A DNA stretch of 64,000 bases from Palsa-504 sp963822765. Lineage in GTDB: Bacteria > Actinomycetota > Actinomycetes > Streptosporangiales > Streptosporangiaceae. How positions within the stretch are numbered: the stretch's first letter is position 1; each line of letters opens with the position of its first letter. The position numbers and the translations under genes were made by a program. Below are positions 32,328 through 40,356 of the stretch, piece by piece. Location of the stretch: assembly GCA_963822765.1 (NCBI GenBank), contig CAWGJL010000048.1, positions 248,001-312,000 of the forward strand, given 5' to 3'. A model generated the notes under the pieces. It worked only from the letters and a program-made list of their open reading frames with translations. It did not search any database and had not been told where the DNA came from.

Positions 32328-34198
32328 GTGCCGGCCCGCTCGATGTGCCCGTCGGTGCTCAGCAAGATCTCGGCCGGCACCTGGGCCGCGGAAAGCGGCC
32401 GGACGACCACCACCTCGTCGGCTGCGGTACCGAGGCAGGCCACCAGCGTGCCGGCGGAGCCGCTCTTGGCCACGATCGGCCGTCCGGCCTCGTCCCGTCC
32501 GGCCAGCGCGTAGACCGCGCGCCCGCCCGAGCGGGCCCCGTCGAGCGAGCTGACCTCCGCGATGCCGTACCGGTCCTGGTTCACGTCCCAGCCGCGCGCC
32601 CGCCCGGCCGAGTCCACCGTGTCGATCTGGCCGGCCACGATCGTCGCGTAACGCGTCGGTTCCCCGAACAGCGGGGTCACCAGCGGCGTGGCCATCGGCG
32701 CCACGTCGACCCGGTAGGTGGCCTTATCGGTGCTCAGTACGCATACCACCTCGTCACCGTAGTCCACGGCTACCGCGAGCAGACGTATTTCCGGTCCGTC
32801 CAGGGCGAGCTCGAACGGCCGCGGCCACCGGTCGAGCCGCGGCCGCACCCGGTCCACCCAGGCCAGGGCGAGCCGGTCCCGGTTGACCTGGGCCACCACC
32901 CGGGCGTCGCCGCTGAGCGCCAGCGACGCGTGCACCAGGCGCAGGTGGCTGATGTCGGCCTTGGTGGCGTCCTCCACCCGGCGCAGTTCGGGGCCGGCCT
33001 CGCCCGGGATGACCTGCCAGTATCCCTGGGCGCCTGCCATCATCGCCCAGCGCCGGATCCCGTCACCGGGCGGCCGCCGGTCCGCCGGCGGCGCGGCCGC
33101 CGGCATCGGCTCCAGGAACCGGCCGCTGCTGGCCCGGCTGTAGAGCACCACCGAACCCCAGCCGGGCAGCGACTCGTCCAGGCCGGCCCGGCCCCTGGCC
33201 ACCGCCTCGTCGACGGTACTGCCGTTCAGCAGCCACTGGTAGAACGTCTCGGCGAAGTCCTTGGCGTCCCGGTCCCGCACCGCGTCGCGCATGGCGATCA
33301 CCACCGGCACGACGCCGGTCAGCGACTGGGCGATGCCGGGCCCGTCGCCGGAGGCGGAGGCCGCCTGGTCGGTGTAGCACGCGTTGACGAACGCCAGCGA
33401 CGTGCCGGCCCGGGATAGCTGCCTGGCCAGCTCGTCGCCCCGGTAGTGCTCGCTGCCGGTGTCCTGGTCGCGGTAGAGCACCAGCGCCCCGGCCTGGCCG
33501 TCGCGGGGCGGCCTGCCGTGCCCGGTGAAGTGAAAGATGTCGAGCGGGTCCTCGCCGTCGACCACCCGGTCGATGAGCTCGTCGATGCTCCTGCGGGTCG
33601 GATGGGACAGGTCGAGCCGCTGCAGCGGCGCGGCGTGGGCCAGCTGCTCGGGAAAGTCGGGTTCCAGCTCCTGGTCGTCCAGCACCTTGGTGGCGTCGAC
33701 GGTGAGGATGACCAGCTTGCGCCGCTCCTTGGGCTGGGCGGCCGGCCGGTGGTCGATCACCGTCCGGACCAGGGAGAACCGCTCTTCCCGGAACAAGTAC
33801 CTGGGCCGGGCCTTGGCCGGCACCGCGATGCGCGCGAGCTCCCACGGCCAGCGCGCCATCTCCTCATCCACGCACAGCAGCCGGACCCGGATCCCGGTGC
33901 CGGCGTCGAGCCCGCGCAGTGTCTCGGTGAAGGCGGCCAGCACCCGCGGCGGGAACATGCACTGGCCCAGTTCCTCGCCCAGATCGATCCGCTGCTCGGT
34001 ACTGGCCGCGGGTATCAGCCTGGTGACCGAGGCAGTGATGGGCTGAGCGTCGGTGGGGCCGACCCGGCCGCCGTCCGGCTTCTCGCACTCCACCGTCACC
34101 CGGTGGCCGTGCCTGCCCTCGCGCCCGCGACGGATCTCTACTTTGAACTCGGCGTAGATGTACAAGAGGGTTTCCGATCGGAACCGAAGCCAGCTCAA
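32324..34198 (-). CDS. CHAT-domain caspase-like protease
   Basis: 624 residues. The catalytic dyad is visible: His227 in DIFHFTGHGRP and Cys274 in LAFVNACYTDQ, both in CHAT context. The N-terminus (IDLGEELGQCMFPPRVLAAF, RLLCVDEEMARWPWELARI) is the strand-rich part usually preceding CHAT. After about residue 380 a 240-residue beta-rich C-terminus (YWQVIPGEAGPELRRVEDATKADISHLRLVHASLAL) may be a propeller-like sensor. CHAT proteases cleave specific partners in bacterial conflict systems (e.g. the Craspase TPR-CHAT). Third gene of the operon, overlapping the ATP-grasp gene by four bases. Confidence 0.85.
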   Translation of the reverse strand: MSWLRFRSETLLYIYAEFKVEIRRGREGRHGHRVTVECEKPDGGRVGPTDAQPITASVTRLIPAASTEQRIDLGEELGQCMFPPRVLAAFTETLRGLDAGTGIRVRLLCVDEEMARWPWELARIAVPAKARPRYLFREERFSLVRTVIDHRPAAQPKERRKLVILTVDATKVLDDQELEPDFPEQLAHAAPLQRLDLSHPTRRSIDELIDRVVDGEDPLDIFHFTGHGRPPRDGQAGALVLYRDQDTGSEHYRGDELARQLSRAGTSLAFVNACYTDQAASASGDGPGIAQSLTGVVPVVIAMRDAVRDRDAKDFAETFYQWLLNGSTVDEAVARGRAGLDESLPGWGSVVLYSRASSGRFLEPMPAAAPPADRRPPGDGIRRWAMMAGAQGYWQVIPGEAGPELRRVEDATKADISHLRLVHASLALSGDARVVAQVNRDRLALAWVDRVRPRLDRWPRPFELALDGPEIRLLAVAVDYGDEVVCVLSTDKATYRVDVAPMATPLVTPLFGEPTRYATIVAGQIDTVDSAGRARGWDVNQDRYGIAEVSSLDGARSGGRAVYALAGRDEAGRPIVAKSGSAGTLVACLGTAADEVVVVRPLSAAQVPAEILLSTDGHIERAGT

Positions 34199-34252
34199 TC
34201 GTAAGCCACAGCGGCTTTCCGGTGGGCGATCCGGGTATGTGCGGGCCGGCGG

Positions 34253-34972
34253 CTACGGGGGGACCGGCGGGTCGGTGATCCGGACCCGCACTCGCTGCGG
34301 CCGGGCCCCCTCCTCGGGCGCCTCGGCGTCGATCTCGGCCAGGTCGTTCTCGAAGACCGCCGCGTGCTGGGTGATCTGCCGGCCCGTCCAGCCGATCCAC
34401 ACCGTCGCGTGTCGCGCGCGGGGATCCCGGACGGTGATCCGCCAGTCGCGCCCGCCGTAGGGCTCGGCGGTGATGGACCGGTCCTCGGCCCGCCCGCGGA
34501 TGTGCAGCGGGCGGGCGGTCCCGGGGTCGGTGTCCAGCCGCCGGACCACCTCCACCGGCTGGAACGCCAGCCAGGCCAGGTCGATGTCGTCGGGCGGGGC
34601 GAACGCGTCGACGCGGTCCGGGTCGGGTCCGGCCAGCCGCTGCAGGCGCTCCTCGCAAGCGGCGCACCCCGGGTGCGCCCGGTCGAGCAGCTCCCGGTGC
34701 CGGACGGCGCTCTCGTCCGTCCCGGCCGCGTGGCTCAGGAACTCCGGGGTGGGATGATGCTGGGCCCAGTGCCGCGCCGCCGTCGCGACGTGGCGCCGGT
34801 TGTTCGCCACCACCCGCGCCTGCTGCCAGCTGTCGAATCCGTAGGACAGGCCCAGCGCGAATGTGGCCGGGTCGACCCCGCGCAGGTCCATCTCGGTCGG
34901 CGGGCCGAAGAATTCGGCGAAGATCGCGTCTAGCTCGCGGGCGATCTCGTCAGGCTCGTCAAGTTCACTCAT
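34253..34972 (-). CDS. Hypothetical protein with Cys/His zinc-like motif, candidate anti-sigma factor
   Basis: 239 residues. HPGCAACEERLQRL (His100, Cys103, Cys106) resembles the HxxxCxxC zinc motif of anti-sigma zf-HC2 domains, with one residue fewer between His and Cys. A helical N-terminus (EIARELDAIFAEFFG) precedes it and a beta-rich C-terminus (WRITVRDPRARHATVWIGWTGRQITQ) follows. No membrane helix is present, so any anti-sigma role would be cytoplasmic. It starts 28 bases after the sigma gene stop. Assignment as sigma partner rests on position and this motif. Confidence 0.5.
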   Translation of the reverse strand: MSELDEPDEIARELDAIFAEFFGPPTEMDLRGVDPATFALGLSYGFDSWQQARVVANNRRHVATAARHWAQHHPTPEFLSHAAGTDESAVRHRELLDRAHPGCAACEERLQRLAGPDPDRVDAFAPPDDIDLAWLAFQPVEVVRRLDTDPGTARPLHIRGRAEDRSITAEPYGGRDWRITVRDPRARHATVWIGWTGRQITQHAAVFENDLAEIDAEAPEEGARPQRVRVRITDPPVPP

Positions 34973-35000
34973 GGTCGTTCCGCCTTAGTGGCTGCGGGAT

Positions 35001-35930
35001 TCAGCCGCGGGAAGCCGTGTGGGCCGCACACGGGCTCTCGATGCAATGGGGAGTGGGATTGGGAATGGCCGCCGCGTACTTCGATTCCGCGCTGTGCAGC
35101 TCGCGCAGGCTCGCGGATCGGCCGGCGGCCCGGGCCGTGATCGCCTGCTCCGCGTCCTTGGGGAGCAGGTAGGGCTGGCCGAGCGGATCGCGCCGGACCG
35201 CCCCTCCGGCACGCCGTAGCAGCGTGCGATCGGCCGGGGTCAGGGCGGCGGTCAGGTCCAGCAGTTCCAGGTGCGAGCGGATGTCGGCCTCCCGCTGCGG
35301 AGCCCTGACCAGGCCCAGGATCTCGGACAGGTACAGCGCGGTCCGCACCTTCTGCCCGACCTCCGACTTCAGCTGGGAGATGCGTCCCTGGCTCACTCCG
35401 AACTGCTCGGCCAGGGTCCGCTGGGGTACCTCCTCGACGATTCCCTGCCAGTAGGCGCGCAGGTCGTCATCGTGTAGCCAGCCCCGCGCGAGAATGGCGC
35501 GGAGGTAGGCATACAGCGGCCTGATATCCCCGATCCGCGTTTCGATCTGCTCCTCGAACGGAATGCGCCACGATTCCTCGGCCGAGTCACGGTCCAGGAG
35601 TTCTGCTTCGGCGGGCACATCGCTCTTGGCTCGTTCCCGGTACCAGTCGGCTATCTCGTTCCTGGCCACCGTGAATATCCACGCCTCGACCGGCTCGCGC
35701 GCGATCATTCTGGTGAAGTTCACCTGCATCTTCAGGAACACCTTCTGCACGAAGTCATCGGCCTGGCCGGTGTCCGGCAGGCGCTTGCAGCCGTACGCGT
35801 ACAGCCGTGTCTGCAGGGTTTGCCAAAGCTCCTCCAGAATCGTGCGCGGCTCCGCACCTGCGGCGACCCGCCGCTGCAATTCCGTTTCAGACCCCTCCGG
35901 GAAATCGCCGTCCGGGAAACCCTGGTCCAT
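35001..35930 (-). CDS. Sigma-70 family RNA polymerase sigma factor (ECF-like with C-terminal extension)
   Basis: 309 residues. Region 2: ADDFVQKVFLKMQVNFTRMIAREPVEAWIFTVARNEIADWYRERAKS (57-103), including the ECF-typical core and melting helix. Region 4: QRTLAEQFGVSQGRISQLKSEVGQKVRTAL (170-199), a clear HTH. About 110 residues follow region 4, unusual for ECF sigmas, with PADRTLLRRAGGAVRRDPLGQPYLLP. ATG 35930 follows AGGGAGG; the longer frame upstream runs antisense through deoC. First gene of the operon, so it probably switches on the CHAT-NTPase genes. Its own promoter is not clear. Confidence 0.82.
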   Translation of the reverse strand: MDQGFPDGDFPEGSETELQRRVAAGAEPRTILEELWQTLQTRLYAYGCKRLPDTGQADDFVQKVFLKMQVNFTRMIAREPVEAWIFTVARNEIADWYRERAKSDVPAEAELLDRDSAEESWRIPFEEQIETRIGDIRPLYAYLRAILARGWLHDDDLRAYWQGIVEEVPQRTLAEQFGVSQGRISQLKSEVGQKVRTALYLSEILGLVRAPQREADIRSHLELLDLTAALTPADRTLLRRAGGAVRRDPLGQPYLLPKDAEQAITARAAGRSASLRELHSAESKYAAAIPNPTPHCIESPCAAHTASRG

Positions 35931-36191
35931 TGCCCTCCCTAGCCATGGCTTGGCACGAGAGTAGTCAATGCATCGCCGCAGGAGCCAGTGCCGCACAGTC
36001 ACTAGTACGCGGGAGCCGCCCCGGTGATTAGCGATTCCGGCGATGAATTTTCGCGGGCCCGGACGTCCTAGCAGATGGCCCGGCCGGCACGGGGGCCTGG
36101 CCGGGCCGGGTGCTGGCCTCGGACGGGCCGGGTGGTGGCTTACCTCGTGGTCGCGGCCGTAGGTGAGAATGGTCGCAGGAGGGAGTCGCCG

Positions 36192-37133
36192 ATGAGCGCG
36201 CCAGTTGTCGCCCCAGTAAGTACGGGCTCTTCGCTGCGGGAGTTCCTGCACGGGCTGCCCGGGGTGGACCAGGTCGGGGCGGAGGCCCGGGCGGCCACGC
36301 TGGCCAGCCGGTCGATCAAGACCACGGCCAAGCAGTGGGCGCTCGACATGGCCATCTCGATGATCGACCTGACCACGCTGGAGGGCCAGGACACGCCGGG
36401 CAAGGTGCGGGCCATCTGCGCCAAGGCCCGGCGCCCCGATCCCGCCGACCCGACCGCGCCCCAGGTCGCCGCGGTATGCGTCTACCCGGACCTCGCTCAC
36501 CTCGCGGCGGCCGAGGTCAAGGGCACCGGCATCCACGTGGCCAGCGTGGCCACCGCGTTTCCCAGCGGCCGGACCAGCCTGGAGGTCAAGCTGGCCGACG
36601 CGAAGTACGCGATCGACGCCGGCGCCGACGAGGTGGACATGGTCATCGACCGCGGCGCCTTCCTGGCCGGGGACTACCAGCTGGTCTACGACGAGATCGC
36701 CGCCGTCCGCGAGGTCGTCGAAGCGCGAGCTCATCTCAAGGTCATCCTGGAAACCGGCGAGCTGGTCACGCTGGACAACGTGCGGCGCGCCTCGTGGCTG
36801 GCCATGCTGGCCGGCGCCGACTTCATCAAGACCTCCACCGGCAAGGTCAGCCCGGCCGCCACCCTCCCGGTCACCCTGGTCATGCTGGAGGCCGTCCGGG
36901 ACTTCCGTGCCACCCGCGGCCGCCAGGTCGGGGTCAAGCCGGCCGGCGGGATCCGCACCGCCAAGGACGCCATCCGCTACCTGGTCCTGGTCAACGAGAC
37001 GGCGGGGGAGGACTGGCTCGATCCCGACTGGTTCCGCTTCGGCGCCTCCAGCCTGCTGAACGACCTGCTCATGCAGCGGACCAAGCTGGCCACCGGCCGT
37101 TACTCCGGCCCCGACTACTTCACGCTGGACTGA
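36192..37133 (+). CDS. deoC: Deoxyribose-phosphate aldolase
   Basis: 313 residues. VDMVIDRGAFLAGDYQLVYDEI and LKVILETGELVTLDNVRRASWLAMLAGADFIKTSTGK carry the Schiff-base Lys in FIKTSTGK, with the second Lys in QVGVKPAGGIRT. It splits deoxyribose-5-phosphate into acetaldehyde and glyceraldehyde-3-phosphate. AGGAGGGAG six bases before ATG 36192 decides the start. The aldehyde dehydrogenase gene follows after one base, so acetaldehyde could be oxidised by its neighbour. Confidence 0.93.
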   Translation: MSAPVVAPVSTGSSLREFLHGLPGVDQVGAEARAATLASRSIKTTAKQWALDMAISMIDLTTLEGQDTPGKVRAICAKARRPDPADPTAPQVAAVCVYPDLAHLAAAEVKGTGIHVASVATAFPSGRTSLEVKLADAKYAIDAGADEVDMVIDRGAFLAGDYQLVYDEIAAVREVVEARAHLKVILETGELVTLDNVRRASWLAMLAGADFIKTSTGKVSPAATLPVTLVMLEAVRDFRATRGRQVGVKPAGGIRTAKDAIRYLVLVNETAGEDWLDPDWFRFGASSLLNDLLMQRTKLATGRYSGPDYFTLD

Positions 37134-37134
37134 C

Positions 37135-38571
37135 ATGCCAAAGTTCGAGTACGCCCCCGCGCCCGAATCCCGCGCGATCGCGCATATCAAGGAGTCCTAC
37201 GGGCTGTTCATCAACGGGGAGTTCACCCCCAGCAAGGACGGCGGCGCGTTCAAGACCATCTCGCCCGCCACCGAGGAGGTCCTGGCCGAGATCTCCGAGG
37301 CGGGCCCGGCCGACGTCGACCGCGCGGTGACCGCCGCCCGCCAGGCCTACGACAACATCTGGTCGAAAATGGCCGACACCGAACGCGGCAAGTACCTGTT
37401 CCGCATCGCCCGGATCATCCAGGAACGATCCCGCGAGCTGGCCGTCCTGGAGTCACTCGACAACGGCAAGCCGATCCGGGAATCGCGCGACGTGGACATC
37501 CCGCTGGTCGCGGCGCACTTCTTCTACCACGCCGGCTGGGCCGACAAGCTCGAATACGCCGGCTACGGCCCGGCGCCGAAACCCCTCGGCGTGGCCGGTC
37601 AGGTCATCCCGTGGAACTTCCCGCTGCTCATGCTGGCCTGGAAGATAGCCCCGGCACTGGCCTGCGGGAACACCGTGGTCCTCAAGCCGGCCGAGACCAC
37701 GCCGCTGACCGCGCTGACCTTCGCCGAGATCTGCCAGCAGGCCGACCTGCCGCCGGGCGTGGTCAACATCCTCACCGGCGCCGGCGACACGGGCAAGGCC
37801 CTGGTTACCCACCCCGGCATCGACAAGGTGGCGTTCACCGGATCCACTGAGGTAGGCAAGGAAATCGCCAGGGACTGCGCGCCAACGCGCAAGAAGGTGA
37901 CCCTGGAGCTGGGCGGTAAGGCCGCGAACATCGTGTTCGAGGATGCCCCGGTCGACCAGGCCGTCGAGGGCATCGTGAACGGGATCTTCTTCAATCAGGG
38001 CCACGTCTGCTGCGCGGGCTCCCGGCTGCTGGTCCAGGAGTCCGTCTACGACCAGGTGCTCGCCGCCCTCCAAAGACGCCTCACCACGCTCCGCCTCGGC
38101 GACCCGCTGGACAAGAACACCGACGTGGGCGCGATCAACTCGGCCGCCCAGCTGGCCAGGATCCGCGAGCTGTCCGAGGTCGGCGAGGCCGAGGGCGCGC
38201 AGCGCTGGTCGCCGCCGTGCGAACTGCCGGTCAAGGGCTTCTGGTTCCCGCCCACCGTATTCACCGGGGTCTCGCAGGCGCACCGCATCGCGCGCGAGGA
38301 GATCTTCGGCCCGGTGCTGTCCGTGCTCACCTTCCGGACCCCGGCCGAGGCGGTGGAGAAGGCCAACAACACCCCGTACGGGCTGTCCGCCGGGGTCTGG
38401 ACCGACAAGGGGTCGCGGATCTTGTGGATGGCCTCCCGGCTGCGGGCCGGCGTGGTGTGGGCCAACACGTTCAACAAGTTCGACCCGTCCTCCCCGTTCG
38501 GGGGGTACAAGGAATCCGGCTACGGCCGGGAAGGCGGCCGCCACGGCCTGGAGGCCTACCTCGATGTCTGA
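37135..38571 (+). CDS. Aldehyde dehydrogenase
   Basis: 478 residues. Catalytic Cys lies in FFNQGHVCCAGSR, general base Glu in VTLELGGKAANIV, and the NAD-binding GSTEVGKE and PWNFPLLMLAWKIAPALACGN are present, with SPFGGYKESGYGREGG near the end. Full-length and apparently active. It begins one base after deoC and its last eight bases overlap the next, ALDH-like gene. A role in oxidising acetaldehyde from deoxyribose breakdown is inferred from context. Confidence 0.92.
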   Translation: MPKFEYAPAPESRAIAHIKESYGLFINGEFTPSKDGGAFKTISPATEEVLAEISEAGPADVDRAVTAARQAYDNIWSKMADTERGKYLFRIARIIQERSRELAVLESLDNGKPIRESRDVDIPLVAAHFFYHAGWADKLEYAGYGPAPKPLGVAGQVIPWNFPLLMLAWKIAPALACGNTVVLKPAETTPLTALTFAEICQQADLPPGVVNILTGAGDTGKALVTHPGIDKVAFTGSTEVGKEIARDCAPTRKKVTLELGGKAANIVFEDAPVDQAVEGIVNGIFFNQGHVCCAGSRLLVQESVYDQVLAALQRRLTTLRLGDPLDKNTDVGAINSAAQLARIRELSEVGEAEGAQRWSPPCELPVKGFWFPPTVFTGVSQAHRIAREEIFGPVLSVLTFRTPAEAVEKANNTPYGLSAGVWTDKGSRILWMASRLRAGVVWANTFNKFDPSSPFGGYKESGYGREGGRHGLEAYLDV

Positions 38572-39487
38572 CAAACCCGATTCTGACCGGGGGGGTTTGG
38601 GGGGGTCGTCCCCCTGGGCAAACACCGTGCCGCCGCGCCTGGCCGTGCGCAAGACGTACAAGCTGTACATCGGCGGGGCCTTCCCCCGCTCGGAGAGCGG
38701 AAGGTCCTACGTGGTGACCGACCACAAGGGCGGGTTCTTGGCCAACGCGGCCCTGGCCTCCCGCAAGGACGCCCGGGACGCGGTGGTCGCCGCCCGCAAG
38801 GCGTTCGCGGGCTGGTCAGGGGCGACCGCCTACAACCGGGGCCAGGTCCTCTACCGGGTCGCCGAGCTCCTCGAAGGACGGCGCGCCCAGTTCATCGCCG
38901 AAGTCCGCGCGGCCGAAGGCCTGGGCGCCCGGCAGGCCGAAGCCGTGGTAGACGCGGCCATCGACCGCTGGGTCTGGTACGCCGGCTGGGCTGACAAGAT
39001 CGCCCAGGTCCGCGGGGCGGCCAACCCGGTGGCGGGTCCGTTCTTCAACTTCTCCCTGCCCGAGCCGACCGGCGTGGTCGCGGTGATCGCCCCCGAAGCC
39101 TCGAGCCTGCTCGGCTTCGTCTCGGTCGTCGCGCCCGCCGTGGTTACCGGCAACACGGTGGTGGTGCTGGCCAGCGAGCGCTGCCCGCTGCCCGCGGTGT
39201 CCCTGTCCGAGGTGCTGGCCACCTCGGACGTGCCCGGCGGGGTGATCAACGTGCTGACCGGCCGCACCGCCGAGGTCGCCCCCTGGCTCGCCTCGCACAT
39301 GGACGTCAACGCGATCGACCTGACCGGCGCGCCCGATGCCCTGGCCGACGACCTGGCGGTGGCCGCCGCCGATAACCTCAAGCGCGTCCTGCGGTCCGGC
39401 GCCGAAGACTGGACCCAGCCCCCCGGCCTCAAGCGCATGCTCACCTACCTGGAAACCAAAACCGTCTGGCACCCCGCCGGCACCTGA
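38564..39487 (+). CDS. Truncated ALDH-like protein lacking the catalytic domain
   Basis: 307 residues. It has the aldehyde dehydrogenase cofactor-side fold (KLYIGGAFPRSESGRSY, GVVAVIAPEASSLLGFVSVVAPAVVTGNTVVVLASE, SLSEVLATSDVPGGVINVLTG) but no catalytic Cys motif and no ELGGK. The usual G-S-T-x-x-G NAD loop is replaced by IDLTGAPDALADD. So it is probably not a dehydrogenase by itself; it may pair with the upstream full-length enzyme, with which it overlaps by eight bases. Short partners after an ALDH in deoC operons occur in other actinobacteria (family knowledge). Confidence 0.75.
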   Translation: MSDKPDSDRGGLGGSSPWANTVPPRLAVRKTYKLYIGGAFPRSESGRSYVVTDHKGGFLANAALASRKDARDAVVAARKAFAGWSGATAYNRGQVLYRVAELLEGRRAQFIAEVRAAEGLGARQAEAVVDAAIDRWVWYAGWADKIAQVRGAANPVAGPFFNFSLPEPTGVVAVIAPEASSLLGFVSVVAPAVVTGNTVVVLASERCPLPAVSLSEVLATSDVPGGVINVLTGRTAEVAPWLASHMDVNAIDLTGAPDALADDLAVAAADNLKRVLRSGAEDWTQPPGLKRMLTYLETKTVWHPAGT

Positions 39488-39494
39488 CCAGCCT

Positions 39495-39528
39495 GGATGT
39501 CACTGTCACAGCCGAGGTCATGACATCC
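39495..39528. promoter_or_regulatory. Inverted repeat GGATGTCA-N18-TGACATCC
   Basis: Perfect 8-base inverted repeat between the ALDH-like gene and the next membrane protein gene. It is too widely spaced for a strong terminator and sits about 65 bases before the next start, so an operator is possible. Confidence 0.35.
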
Positions 39529-39592
39529 GTCACGCCCAGGACAGGAGCCGTCGCACTGGGCCAGCGCCGGGCATCTGCCTAGCGTTGAGGAC

Positions 39593-40312
39593 ATGACGAC
39601 GAGCACCCAGTCCACCGCCTCGACCCGCAACCGCAGCCGCCTGTGGGCGGTCGCGCAGATCGTGATCTTCGACACCGCCGGTCCGCTGGTCGCCTACCAG
39701 ATGCTGCGCTCGGCCGGGCTGAGCAGCGTTTCGGCCCTGGTCCTGAGCGGCGTGCTACCCGGCGTCGCCGTGCTGGGCGGCTTGGTCAGGCACCGGCGCC
39801 TGGACGCGGTCGGCGCCCTGGTCCTGGCCGGGATCGCCGTCGGCACCATCCTCGGCCTGGTCAGCGGCAACGCCCGCCTGGTCCTGCTCGAAGGCTCGGT
39901 GCCTACCGCGGTATTCGGCGTGCTGTGCCTGGCCTCGCTGCGGTCCCGCCGCCCGCTCATCTTCCGCTTCGCCCTGGAGTTCATGGGCCCGAACACCCCG
40001 CGCGGCCAGGAGTTCGACGGCCTGTGGCGCTACCCCGGCTTCCGCCACCTGTTCTGGCTCTACACCGTGGTCTGGGGCTGCACCTACCTGGCCGAAGCCG
40101 CAGCCCGGATCGTCATCGTCGAGAACACCTCCACCGGCACCGCGCTGGCCATCTCCAAGGTGATGCCCTACGCCGTCACCGGCGTCCTGGTCCTGTGGAT
40201 GGTCGTCACCGGCCGCCGCGCCCGCCGCCAGGGCGAGCGCCTCGCCGCCCAGGCCGCCGCCGCCGCCGAGTCCGGTCCGGAAGCCGCCACCCCCGCCCTC
40301 GCCGCCAGCTGA
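39593..40312 (+). CDS. VC0807-like integral membrane protein
   Basis: 239 residues with about five to six hydrophobic helices: VAQIVIFDTAGPLVAYQML, VSALVLSGVLPGVAVLGGLV, AVGALVLAGIAVGTILGLV, YTVVWGCTYLAEAAARIVIV and VMPYAVTGVLVLWMVV. The pattern (DTAGPLVAY near the start, SRRPLIFRFA in the middle) matches the actinobacterial VC0807-family proteins. Function unknown. Followed by the IS-interrupted hairpin. Confidence 0.72.
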   Translation: MTTSTQSTASTRNRSRLWAVAQIVIFDTAGPLVAYQMLRSAGLSSVSALVLSGVLPGVAVLGGLVRHRRLDAVGALVLAGIAVGTILGLVSGNARLVLLEGSVPTAVFGVLCLASLRSRRPLIFRFALEFMGPNTPRGQEFDGLWRYPGFRHLFWLYTVVWGCTYLAEAAARIVIVENTSTGTALAISKVMPYAVTGVLVLWMVVTGRRARRQGERLAAQAAAAAESGPEAATPALAAS

Positions 40313-40356
40313 GCCGCTACCAGACGAAATGAACCCCGGGTTTCACCGCCCTCTAG

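Noticed and set aside
35001..35930. Sigma gene as an ordinary housekeeping ECF unit unrelated to the CHAT genes
   Set aside because: Not fully excluded, but same-strand spacing of 28 and 54 bases to the next two genes makes co-transcription more likely.
35931..37190. Long upstream extension of the sigma factor frame
   Set aside because: Antisense shadow of deoC; the ATG at 35930 has a Shine-Dalgarno sequence and begins the sigma protein.
38490..38520. SPFGGYKESG in the aldehyde dehydrogenase as a fourth PFG-KK element
   Set aside because: It is the normal conserved ALDH motif, inside a gene, without CCGTTCGG-A6 context.
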